Below, piece after piece: positions 7,581 through 14,682 of a stretch of 21,080 bases of DNA. This stretch comes from JAFDCJ01 sp049669725. Lineage in GTDB: Bacteria; Desulfobacterota; Desulfobacteria; Desulfobacterales; JAFDCJ01. The stretch is taken from positions 1-21,080 of the forward strand of contig JBATKU010000640.1 in NCBI GenBank assembly GCA_049669725.1, written 5' to 3'. The notes below the pieces were generated by a model. That model worked only from the letters and a program-made list of their open reading frames with translations. It made no database searches and was not told the origin of the DNA. The translations under genes and the position numbers were made by a program. Every line of letters begins with the position of its first letter. Position 1 is the stretch's first letter.

Positions 7581-8123
7581 TTACTTTGTAAGGCCTTGAA
7601 GATACTCTTCATAGACGTTTAAAGCGGCAGGCGAAAACAGCATAAATATCACTCTGGCGATGGATGGGTTCGTCATAAAAAAGGCGCCGGTGGTATCCAC
7701 AGCAATTTTGCAGGCCTTTTCGATGGGATATCCATACACACCGCAGCTTATGGCCGGAAAGGCAATGGATGTCAGGTTGTTGTCAGCGGCAAGCTGCAAA
7801 CTGTTCCGGTAGCATCTGGTCAGGAGGGTTTTGTCCCGGTGCTTTGCGCTATAAACCGGTCCCACCGTGTGGATAACGTGACGGGCTGAAAGATTATAAC
7901 CTCCGGTAATTCTGGCTTCACCGGTCGGACACCCACCCAGAGTCCGACACTCTTCCAGAAGACCCGGCCCCGCGGCCCTATGAATGGCGCCGTCAACCCC
8001 GCCACCCCCCAGAAGGGAGGTGTTGGCTGCATTTACAATGGCATCCACATCGAGTTTGGTTATGTCTCCCTGCCTAACTTCTAATTTGTCTAGTATTTTT
8101 TTTTCCACTATTTTAGCCCCCAT
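7581..8123 (-). CDS. Macrodomain protein, O-acetyl-ADP-ribose deacetylase type
   Basis: 180 residues, a single macrodomain of the MacroD/YmdB type. The ADP-ribose loops are clear: VDAIVNAANTSLLGGGGVDGAI (about 26-47; N31, N34 and D44 at the positions used in YmdB-type hydrolases) and SCGVYGYP (126-133). Relatives remove acetyl groups from O-acetyl-ADP-ribose or ADP-ribose from proteins in the cytoplasm. Its ATG overlaps the stop of the fmdB-like gene (TAATG), so translation is probably coupled. A specific partner substrate cannot be inferred. Confidence 0.93.
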   Translation of the reverse strand: MGAKIVEKKILDKLEVRQGDITKLDVDAIVNAANTSLLGGGGVDGAIHRAAGPGLLEECRTLGGCPTGEARITGGYNLSARHVIHTVGPVYSAKHRDKTLLTRCYRNSLQLAADNNLTSIAFPAISCGVYGYPIEKACKIAVDTTGAFFMTNPSIARVIFMLFSPAALNVYEEYLQGLTK

Positions 8124-8617
8124 TACAGATCGTAAAGGGTCACATCCCTCCTCGGCGCCGCCCGCTTGGCCCCTTTGGCACCGCCTGCTTTCTCGGGCAT
8201 CAGAAAAGGCTCTTCATTTTCCAGCAGGTCCCCCATTTCCGCTTCGATGGCATCAGGGTCCTCGCCGGCCTCCATGCGCTTGAGCGCTTCCTGCATTCCG
8301 GGCCCCAGTTCCATGCCGGTCATATCCGTCAGTTTTCGCATCAGGTTGGCAGCCTGGCGGGGATCATCTTCATTAACATTCTCGGCCTCACCAGCCAGCA
8401 TATTCATGGCCTTTTCCATTTTGCCTTCGTCAAAGGGCAGGTCGTCCATATCACCGTCTTCTTTGGCCTTGCCAGTAAACGCAAAAGCCGACATTTGCCT
8501 GGACAGCGTTTTGGTCTTGCATGCCGGGCACTTCGGTTTTTTGGTGGTGTTAACACTCTTTGAGAAAAAATTAAATATCATATTACAGTCTTGGCAGTAA
8601 AATTCGTAAATCGGCAT
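8123..8617 (-). CDS. FmdB-family zinc ribbon protein
   Basis: 164 residues. The N-terminus MPIYEFYCQDC is the FmdB/CxxC_CxxC_SSSS signature, with metal-binding pairs C8/C11 and C30/C33. Beyond the ribbon (about 45-164) is an acidic, Met-rich region with helices and a basic Ala/Gly/Lys linker near the end; I recognise no second domain. FmdB proteins were named as regulators in methylotrophs, but their function is mostly unknown. AAGGAGA precedes the ATG. The gene overlaps and precedes the macrodomain gene and has its own strong promoter, divergent from ndk. Confidence 0.88.
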   Translation of the reverse strand: MPIYEFYCQDCNMIFNFFSKSVNTTKKPKCPACKTKTLSRQMSAFAFTGKAKEDGDMDDLPFDEGKMEKAMNMLAGEAENVNEDDPRQAANLMRKLTDMTGMELGPGMQEALKRMEAGEDPDAIEAEMGDLLENEEPFLMPEKAGGAKGAKRAAPRRDVTLYDL

Positions 8618-8669
8618 AGGATCTCCTTGATGATAGACAAATCGGTTTTTATCGTAACGTATTATCCAA

Positions 8670-8698
8670 ATAATAAAATTTGACTAAATCTTTGTCAA
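8670..8698 (-). promoter_or_regulatory. Promoter of the fmdB-macrodomain operon
   Basis: The minus strand reads TTGACA (8698-8693), 17 nt, then TATTAT (8675-8670), close to consensus. Its -35 lies inside the candidate ndk promoter on the other strand. Confidence 0.72.
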
Positions 8699-8708
8699 CT
8701 GCTATGCC
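8680..8708 (+). promoter_or_regulatory. Candidate ndk promoter overlapping the divergent one
   Basis: TTGACT (8680-8685), 17 nt, TATGCC (8703-8708). The -10 is weak. The leader to the ndk ATG would be about 27 nt. Confidence 0.4.
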
Positions 8709-8741
8709 ACCGGAAAATAAAACGAAAGGATTTTTTGTGTC

Positions 8742-9158
8742 ATGGAAAGAACACTATCTATTATTAAACCCGATGGGGTAAAACGCGGTCTTATCGGCGA
8801 AGTCATCAAGATGCTTGAACAGAGCAATATGGACATTGTTGCCATGAAGATGCTGCACATGACGAAAAAACAGGCCGAGGGCTTTTACGCGGTACATCGC
8901 GAGAGGCCATTTTTTGAAAGTTTGACCGATTTTATGAGCTCAGGTCCGGCGGTTGTTATAATTCTGGAAGGGGAAAACGTAATTGCCGGATATCGTGAGT
9001 TGATGGGCGCCACCAATTTCAAGGAAGCCGCCGAGGGAACGATTAGAAAGGCGTTTGCCACCGACATCGAGAAAAACGTCGTTCACGGTTCCGATGCCCC
9101 GGAAACAGCATCATTTGAAATGTCCTATTTTTTTAATCGTTTTGAAATTATTCGTTGA
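8742..9158 (+). CDS. ndk: Nucleoside diphosphate kinase
   Basis: 138 residues, standard length. It transfers the gamma-phosphate of ATP to nucleoside diphosphates through a phosphohistidine. The active-site motif is complete: His115 in NVVHGSDAPE, plus conserved Lys9 (IIKPDGV), Tyr49 and Arg102. GAAAGGA lies ahead of the ATG, with somewhat long spacing. It is the first gene of a two-gene unit with trmJ, sharing one base with it. Confidence 0.98.
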   Translation: MERTLSIIKPDGVKRGLIGEVIKMLEQSNMDIVAMKMLHMTKKQAEGFYAVHRERPFFESLTDFMSSGPAVVIILEGENVIAGYRELMGATNFKEAAEGTIRKAFATDIEKNVVHGSDAPETASFEMSYFFNRFEIIR

Positions 9159-9928
9159 TGCCCGCTAAACTAAATCTCAAGAATATCGCCATTGTTTTGC
9201 AGGGAACGCGGTATCCTGAAAATATCGGGGCCGCGGCCCGGGCCATGCTCAACATGGGAATTGAGAGGCTGATTCTGGTGGATCCTCAAAATTATGACCT
9301 GGCCCGAATCAATAAGATGGCGACCCATGCGGCATCAGTGGTGGTTGAAAGGCTGGAGGTCTATGATACCTTGAAAGAGGCGCTGGCCGGCTTCAATTAT
9401 GTGGTCGGCACCACGGCCCGATTGGGCGGTCAGCGCAAGGTCGTCAGTTCGCCTATCAAATTGGCCCAAAAGCTTGCTCCTCTGTCCGATCAAAATCGTA
9501 TCGCCGTCCTTTTTGGTCCTGAAGACCGCGGTCTCTCCAATGTGGATATCCGCTCCTGCCATACCCTGGTAAATATACCCACGGCTGAATTTTCCTCCCT
9601 CAATCTGGCCCAGGCGGTTATGGTCACTTGCTATGAGCTGTTTCGCTTTAGCCTGGATAAGCCCGGTGAATTTGCCCCGCGATTGGCTAACCAGCATGAG
9701 CTCGAAGCCATGTATGACCAGCTAAAAGATGTGCTGATGCGAATCAGCTTTATCAACTCGGATAATCCGGATTATTTTATGAACAACTTGCGCCATTTTT
9801 CCGCCCGCATGCAGCTCAGAGCCAAAGAGGTGCAGATAATCCGGGGGATATGCCGCCAGGTTAACTGGTATGGGGAAAAGCGATACAGGGACGGATTGAG
9901 GGAGAGGGGAGGGGACCCGGAAGATTGA
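9158..9928 (+). CDS. trmJ: tRNA/rRNA 2'-O-methyltransferase, TrmJ-like SpoU family
   Basis: 256 residues from ATG at 9158, which overlaps the ndk stop (TGATG); a TTG three bases earlier is possible but unlikely. The knotted SpoU motifs are present: ENIGAAARAM (21-30), LFGPEDRGLSN (118-128) and FSSLNLAQAV (145-154). TrmJ methylates the ribose of nucleotide 32 in the tRNA anticodon loop using S-adenosylmethionine, and the extra C-terminal helical stretch fits TrmJ more than TrmL. Coupling to ndk suggests co-translation. It converges on leuB. Confidence 0.9.
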   Translation: MPAKLNLKNIAIVLQGTRYPENIGAAARAMLNMGIERLILVDPQNYDLARINKMATHAASVVVERLEVYDTLKEALAGFNYVVGTTARLGGQRKVVSSPIKLAQKLAPLSDQNRIAVLFGPEDRGLSNVDIRSCHTLVNIPTAEFSSLNLAQAVMVTCYELFRFSLDKPGEFAPRLANQHELEAMYDQLKDVLMRISFINSDNPDYFMNNLRHFSARMQLRAKEVQIIRGICRQVNWYGEKRYRDGLRERGGDPED

Positions 9929-9973
9929 TCTGCCTTATTGTTATCTTTGTGCATTATGCGGTCAAACTTTTTG

Positions 9974-10041
9974 TCACGAAAGTACGAAAACACGAAAGGG
10001 CAAAGAAAATTTCGTGCTTTCCAGATTTCGTGTTTTCGTGA
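9974..10041. terminator. CACGAAA palindrome between convergent trmJ and leuB
   Basis: The left arm TCACGAAAGTACGAAAAC and the right arm (reverse complement TCACGAAAACACGAAATC) form a long stem with a few mismatches. The arms themselves are made of repeated ACGAAA units. Its position between two converging genes suggests a bidirectional transcription stop, though there is no classical T tract directly after the stem. Confidence 0.5.
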
Positions 10042-10086
10042 TTAATTTATCCTTTTTGGTTTTCTGCCTTGTATAGCGGTTAAGGG

Positions 10087-11175
10087 TTAGGATTGAGTCC
10101 CCAGGATTCTTTCCACCAGCGCATCTCCCATCGCGGCGGTTCCGATGACTTTATTCTTATCCACGGCGATATCCGCGGTATGAATGCCGGCATCAAGCAC
10201 TCCGGCAACCGCCCGCTCAATGGCAAGGGCGGCATCCTCATATCCAAAGCTGTATCTCAACATCATGGCGGCGGACAGAATCTGAGCAATCGGATTGGCG
10301 ATTCCCTGTCCGGCAATGTCAGGAGCAGAGCCTCCCGCCGGTTCAAACAGCCCGAAGCTGTTTTCGTTGATGCTGGCCGACGGCAACAGTCCCATCGACC
10401 CGGTCAGCATGGCGCATTCATCCGAGATGATGTCTCCGAACATATTACCGCATAACAAAACATCAAACTGGTGGGGATTTTTCACCAGTTGCATGGTGGC
10501 GTTGTCGATATATAAGTGGTTTAGTTCTACATCGCGGTATTTTTTTCCAACCTCGGTGACAACATCGCGCCACAGCACCATGGAGGTCAGCACATTGGCC
10601 TTGTCTATCGATGTGACCCGTTTGCGCCTGATTCGGGCGGAAGCAAATGCCACTTCGGCAATTCTTTCGATCTCCTGCCTGCTGTAAACCATGGTGTCAA
10701 AAGCCTTTTCTTCAGAGCCCTGACCCTCCCGGCCCTTGGGCTGGCCGAAGTATATACCGCCGGTCAGCTCCCTGACACAGAGGATGTCGAATCCGCTGCC
10801 CACAATATCAGAACGCAGGGGACAGGATTGCACCAGTGCTTTGAAGACTTTGGCCGGTCTCAGATTGCAAAACAGTTGGAAATGTTTGCGCAGCGGAAGC
10901 AGAGCGGCCCGTTCGGGCTGCTGAGCGGGAGGCAGCGCTTCCCATTTGGGTCCACCGACAGAGCCGAACAATATCGCATCGCTGGTTTCACACAGCTTTA
11001 AGGTCTGATCCGGAAGGGCCGTGCCGTGCTTATCGTAGGCGATTCCGCCCACATCACCAAATTGATATTCCAACTCAAGATTAAATTTTGGGCCAACCGC
11101 ATCCAGTATTTTGACCGCTTCCTGCATGACCTCCGGACCGATGCCGTCACCGGGAAGAATTGCAATTCGTTTCAT
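10087..11175 (-). CDS. leuB: 3-isopropylmalate dehydrogenase
   Basis: 362 residues, standard. It oxidatively decarboxylates 3-isopropylmalate with NAD+ in leucine synthesis. Visible features: start MKRIAILPGDGIGPEV, SVGGPKWE (72-79), Tyr143, Lys192 in DKANVL, Mg2+/Mn2+ ligands D224, D248 and D252, and the NAD-binding GSAPDIAG (282-289). GGAG precedes the ATG. leuC and leuD are not adjacent in the window. It follows lepA in the same direction after a 307-nt spacer containing a palindromic element. Confidence 0.97.
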   Translation of the reverse strand: MKRIAILPGDGIGPEVMQEAVKILDAVGPKFNLELEYQFGDVGGIAYDKHGTALPDQTLKLCETSDAILFGSVGGPKWEALPPAQQPERAALLPLRKHFQLFCNLRPAKVFKALVQSCPLRSDIVGSGFDILCVRELTGGIYFGQPKGREGQGSEEKAFDTMVYSRQEIERIAEVAFASARIRRKRVTSIDKANVLTSMVLWRDVVTEVGKKYRDVELNHLYIDNATMQLVKNPHQFDVLLCGNMFGDIISDECAMLTGSMGLLPSASINENSFGLFEPAGGSAPDIAGQGIANPIAQILSAAMMLRYSFGYEDAALAIERAVAGVLDAGIHTADIAVDKNKVIGTAAMGDALVERILGTQS

Positions 11176-11482
11176 AATCTCCGATCCAGTCCTTGTATGG
11201 TGGGTTGATTAGTTGATTGAGTTTATAGGTGTATTGAGTTGACAGGGATTGATTGAGGCAAATTATTTAACCACTCACAATACCCGCCCATTCAATCGAA
11301 ATTCCGCAATCCGCATCCGGATTGCCATATCCAAAGTAGGAGCCATCTAAAAAATTGTAGCTTACGTTCAAGGGCAAGGCGTCGATTCGGTTTAAAAGCG
11401 GAGCGTACACTTTAGTACGTGAGCATTTTAAACCGGATCGCAACGCAGCCATTGGGCGTAAGATGCATTTTTGAGACGGCTT
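11176..11482. other. Spacer between lepA and leuB
   Basis: 307 nt without a credible gene. It holds a GTTGATTGA-type repeat (11203-11258), a CCGCAATCCG-type phrase (about 11299-11321) and most of palindromic element 1 (11337-11485). No clear leuB promoter was found. Confidence 0.6.
11203..11258. repeat. GTTGATTGA-type degenerate repeat, copy 2
   Basis: Units GTTGATTA, GTTGATTGA, GTTTATAG, GTGTATTGA, GTTGACAGGG and ATTGATTGAGG. It shares GTTGATTGAGTT and GACAGGG with 7466-7490. Confidence 0.5.
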
Positions 11483-11485
11483 CTA
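11337..11485. repeat. Palindromic element, copy 1, MITE/REP-like
   Basis: 149 bp with imperfect terminal inverted repeats of about 38 nt. The left end begins TAGGAGCCATCT; the right end, reverse-complemented, begins TAGAAGCCGTCT. Both continue into a CTTACG block. The centre contains the small hairpin GTAC-ACTTTA-GTAC followed by GTGAGCATTT and TCGCAACGCAG. It shares this layout with 17560-17706. The right end coincides with the lepA stop codon (TAG, 11485-11483). It has no coding capacity. Confidence 0.75.
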
Positions 11486-13279
11486 ATCCGTATCTGTCTT
11501 GAGCACTGCCAGAAAAGCGGATTGGGGGATCATGACCTGTCCGACCATCTTCATCCGTTTTTTGCCTTTTTTCTGCTTTTCCAGCAGTTTTCGTTTGCGC
11601 GTCACGTCTCCGCCGTAACACTTAGCGGTAACATCTTTTCGAAAGGCCGATACGGTTTTGCGGGCGATAATATTACCGCCGATGGCACCCTGAATGGCAA
11701 TTTTAAACATCTGCCTGGGAATTTCATCGCGCAGTTTTTCACAGGCCAGGCGTGCTCTTGCCACGGCACCTTCCCTGTGTACCAGCTGAGACAGAGCGTC
11801 GACCCGTTCTCCATTGATCAGAATATCCATTTTAACAAGGTCGGTCTCCCGGAAATCGATAATATCGTAATCAAAAGAACCGTATCCCTGAGTAACGGAT
11901 TTAAGCTTGTCGTAAAAATCATAGATGACTTCGGCCAGTGGTATTTCAAAAATCATTTCGAGCCGATCACTGGTTAGATACTGATAATTCTTGTTAACCC
12001 CTCGCCGATCAAGGCATAATTTCATTACCGCACCCATGTAGCGAACCGGCACGATGATGGCGGCACGAATAAAGGGTTCCCGGGTCGATGCGATCAGGGT
12101 CGGGTCGGGATACAGCGCCGGGTTGTCAATGATCGACACCATCCCATCGCTCAAGGTCAATTCATACTGAACCGAAGGGGCGGTGAGGATCAGCGAAAGA
12201 CCATATTCCCGCTCAAGCCGTTCCTGGACGACCTCCAGATGCAGCAGGCCCAGAAAGCCACAGCGGAAGCCAAACCCCAGCGCAACGGAAGTATCTTTTT
12301 CATAGATCAAGGCGGCATCATTTAGTTTTAATTTTTCAAGGGCGATCACCAGATCTTCGTAACCATCCGAAGCCACCGGGTAGATGGATGAGAAGACCAC
12401 CGGCTTGGCTTCTTTGAAACCGGGCTTGGGTGCGTCACAGGGTGCATTTTTTAAGGTGATGGTGTCCCCGCAGCGGGTGTCGCTGACAGTTTTGATTCCG
12501 GCAGTCATATAACCTACCTGCCCGGCCGAAAGCTGTTTTTGCTTGATCATTTCGAGCTGGAATATTCCAACCTCCTCCACTTTATAGACCGCGTTGTTGG
12601 ACATAAAGGTGATGACGTCTCCTGCACTGATTTTTCCATTAAAAACTCGAAAGTACACGATGGTGCCCCGATAGGAATCATAGTGCGAATCAAAAATCAG
12701 CGCCTTGAGCGGGCTGGATGGATCGCCGGTCGGGGGCGGTAATTTATTCACAACCGCCTCCAATACATCCCCGATACCAATCCCTTCTTTGGCGGATATT
12801 TGAATGGCGTCTTCCGGATCGAGGCCCAGATCCTCTTCGATCTGGTTTTTTACCCGATCGATGTCGGCGGATGGCAGGTCTATTTTATTGATGACGGGGA
12901 TAATCTCCAGATCATGTTCCATGGCAAGGTAAAGGTTTGCGAGGGTTTGGGCTTCAACCCCCTGACTGGCATCGATTACCAGCAGGGCGCCCTCGCAGGA
13001 AGCCAGGGACCGGGATACTTCGTAAGTAAAGTCCACATGACCGGGGGTGTCGATGAGATTTAGATAATAAATTTTTCCATCTTCTGCGGTATAAGGCAGG
13101 CAAACCGTCTGACTTTTAATGGTGATGCCCCGCTCCCTTTCAATATCCATGGTGTCGAGAATTTGATCCTGGAATTCCCGATCTGATATGATATCCGTAG
13201 CTTGAATGAGGCGGTCTGAAAGGGTAGATTTTCCATGATCGATATGGGCGATAATACTGAAGTTTCTTATGTTTTGCAT
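11483..13279 (-). CDS. lepA: Elongation factor 4 (LepA) GTPase
   Basis: 598 residues from ATG at 13279, giving the canonical start MQNIRNFSIIAHIDHGKST. A TTG at 13297 would add six residues and has a weak GGAAAG upstream, so it cannot be excluded. G-domain motifs: AHIDHGKS (11-18), DTPGHVDF and NKIDLPSAD. The EF4-specific C-terminal domain is present (KCYGGDVTRKRKLLEKQKKG) and ends as usual in AFLAVLK plus a few residues. LepA acts on ribosomes during initiation and elongation stress. Its TAG stop lies in the terminal sequence of palindromic element 1. It is divergent from the REC-GGDEF gene. Confidence 0.96.
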   Translation of the reverse strand: MQNIRNFSIIAHIDHGKSTLSDRLIQATDIISDREFQDQILDTMDIERERGITIKSQTVCLPYTAEDGKIYYLNLIDTPGHVDFTYEVSRSLASCEGALLVIDASQGVEAQTLANLYLAMEHDLEIIPVINKIDLPSADIDRVKNQIEEDLGLDPEDAIQISAKEGIGIGDVLEAVVNKLPPPTGDPSSPLKALIFDSHYDSYRGTIVYFRVFNGKISAGDVITFMSNNAVYKVEEVGIFQLEMIKQKQLSAGQVGYMTAGIKTVSDTRCGDTITLKNAPCDAPKPGFKEAKPVVFSSIYPVASDGYEDLVIALEKLKLNDAALIYEKDTSVALGFGFRCGFLGLLHLEVVQERLEREYGLSLILTAPSVQYELTLSDGMVSIIDNPALYPDPTLIASTREPFIRAAIIVPVRYMGAVMKLCLDRRGVNKNYQYLTSDRLEMIFEIPLAEVIYDFYDKLKSVTQGYGSFDYDIIDFRETDLVKMDILINGERVDALSQLVHREGAVARARLACEKLRDEIPRQMFKIAIQGAIGGNIIARKTVSAFRKDVTAKCYGGDVTRKRKLLEKQKKGKKRMKMVGQVMIPQSAFLAVLKTDTD

Positions 13280-13623
13280 ATGTTTGTGGCCGTTCAAAGG
13301 TTCAACTTTCCGGGTTGTGGGCTCAATGATTCAAGACCGTTGATCCTTTGCATTGCAGGAGAATACGTATTAATTTAACACGGCATGGATAGTCCGACAG
13401 GCTAACCCAGAACCTATGGATTTAAGCTGCCGGAACCCCGAAACCTAAATGCGAATGTTCGTTAGTGAGAATGAGCTTTTTGGCTAGCGCAAAAGACGGT
13501 TGACACCGGGGCCAATTACCGATATACTTAACCAATATAATCAATAAATTTAATATATTATCAATTTTTTGAAGTTACTGTCAAGTCTGCATTCATTTCG
13601 AATAATTCAAACCGGAATTTCCT
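13280..13623. other. Divergent spacer between lepA and the REC-GGDEF gene
   Basis: 344 nt. A strong rightward promoter is present (13500-13528). No equally good lepA promoter and no known riboswitch are recognised; I looked for c-di-GMP riboswitch-like features and saw none. AT-rich DNA follows the promoter (about 13530-13570). Confidence 0.6.
13500..13528 (+). promoter_or_regulatory. Sigma70-type promoter of the REC-GGDEF gene
   Basis: TTGACA (13500-13505), exactly 17 nt, TATACT (13523-13528). The predicted start is near 13535, with a leader of about 90 nt. Confidence 0.75.
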
Positions 13624-14568
13624 ATGGCTTTAGTGAAGACCAAAGCTCAAATCCTGATCGTCGATGACGATGTTGCCGTGCGCAACACCATGAATGAATA
13701 CATAAGCACTGCAGGCTATCAGTCCGATACCGTTTCCTGCGCCGAAGAAGCCCTCGAACTGCTGGAAAAGAAATCATTTCATGTCGTAATCACGGACATC
13801 ATCCTGCCTGCCATGGGCGGTTTGGACTTGACCAAAATTATCAAAAAGGACAAGCAGTCCGATGTCATCGTAATGACCGGTTATGGCGACGACTATTCCT
13901 ATGAAGAGGCAATTAATATTGGCGCCAGCGATTTTATCATAAAACCGGTTCGTCTCGAAGAACTTTTGCTGCGATTAAAGCGCGTTCTTAAAGAGCGCGA
14001 TCTTACCAAAGAGCGAATCCGAATGATGGAAAAGCTGCAAAAGCTTGCTGTTACCGACGGTCTCACCAAACTTTACAACTCAAGATCGTTTTACTCCCAG
14101 TTGGAAACAGAAGTTGATCGCTTCAATCGCTATAAACATCCTCTCGCACTGTTACTGCTGGATCTGGATCACTTCAAAGAGTACAACGATAGTTTCGGGC
14201 ATCTTGAAGGGGATAAAGTCCTGGTCCGTTTCAGCCAGATAATAAAATCCTGCCTGCGGGCCAACGATACCGCTTACCGTTACGGAGGCGAAGAGTTTAC
14301 GGTAATATTGCCCGAAACCGGCGGCGAAGAAGCCGGAACAGTTGCCCAGCGTATTCGAGCTGCGCTGGAGGCCGAGCGGTTTACTCCGATAGACGGTAAG
14401 AAGGTTACAATTACCATCAGTATCGGTGTCACCGAATATCAGCCCAAGGAAGAACTGTCCGCCTTCATTCAGCGAGCCGACAGAGCCATGTATCGTTCCA
14501 AACAAAAGGGCCGCAACATGGTATCCATGCTGTATGCAGACGCACCTTCGGATTCAACCGCCCCTTAA
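13624..14568 (+). CDS. Response regulator diguanylate cyclase (REC-GGDEF)
   Basis: 314 residues. The receiver domain (about 8-125) has the acidic pocket D14-D16, phosphoacceptor D58 in ITDIILP, T85 and K107. The GGDEF domain (about 140-305) has the active-site GGEEF (221-225), the metal/substrate block LLDLDHFKEYND (178-189) and an inhibitory I-site RxxD (R212-D215) five residues before GGEEF. All catalytic and feedback residues are present, so it should make c-di-GMP from GTP when phosphorylated and be limited by its product. No transmembrane segment and no cognate histidine kinase are nearby. The ribosome binding site is weak. Confidence 0.95.
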   Translation: MALVKTKAQILIVDDDVAVRNTMNEYISTAGYQSDTVSCAEEALELLEKKSFHVVITDIILPAMGGLDLTKIIKKDKQSDVIVMTGYGDDYSYEEAINIGASDFIIKPVRLEELLLRLKRVLKERDLTKERIRMMEKLQKLAVTDGLTKLYNSRSFYSQLETEVDRFNRYKHPLALLLLDLDHFKEYNDSFGHLEGDKVLVRFSQIIKSCLRANDTAYRYGGEEFTVILPETGGEEAGTVAQRIRAALEAERFTPIDGKKVTITISIGVTEYQPKEELSAFIQRADRAMYRSKQKGRNMVSMLYADAPSDSTAP

Positions 14569-14682
14569 GAAGGACGAAGGACGAATTATAGAACTCCTTA
14601 ACTCGACATTCGTCACTCGAAATTCTTCAATCCGTTAAAGCCCGCACCCCGCACCCCCGCAACCCGTAACGCGCAACCCGTT
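14569..14682. repeat. Spacer of short degenerate repeats between convergent genes
   Basis: Three phrases follow one another: GAAGGAC/GAAGGAC/GAA (about 14569-14584), CTCGACATTCGT/CACTCGAAATTC (about 14601-14625), and G+C-rich units such as CCCGCACC, CCGCACC, CCCGCAAC, CCGTAACG and CGCAACCCG (14640-14680). No hairpin terminator was identified. Confidence 0.5.

Noticed and set aside
11267..11452. 61-residue minus-strand frame between lepA and leuB
   Set aside because: It lies within the palindromic element and flanking repeats and shows no protein-like features.
13280..13623. c-di-GMP riboswitch upstream of the GGDEF gene
   Set aside because: No GEMM-like core was seen, and the predicted promoter leaves only about 90 nt of mostly AT-rich leader.
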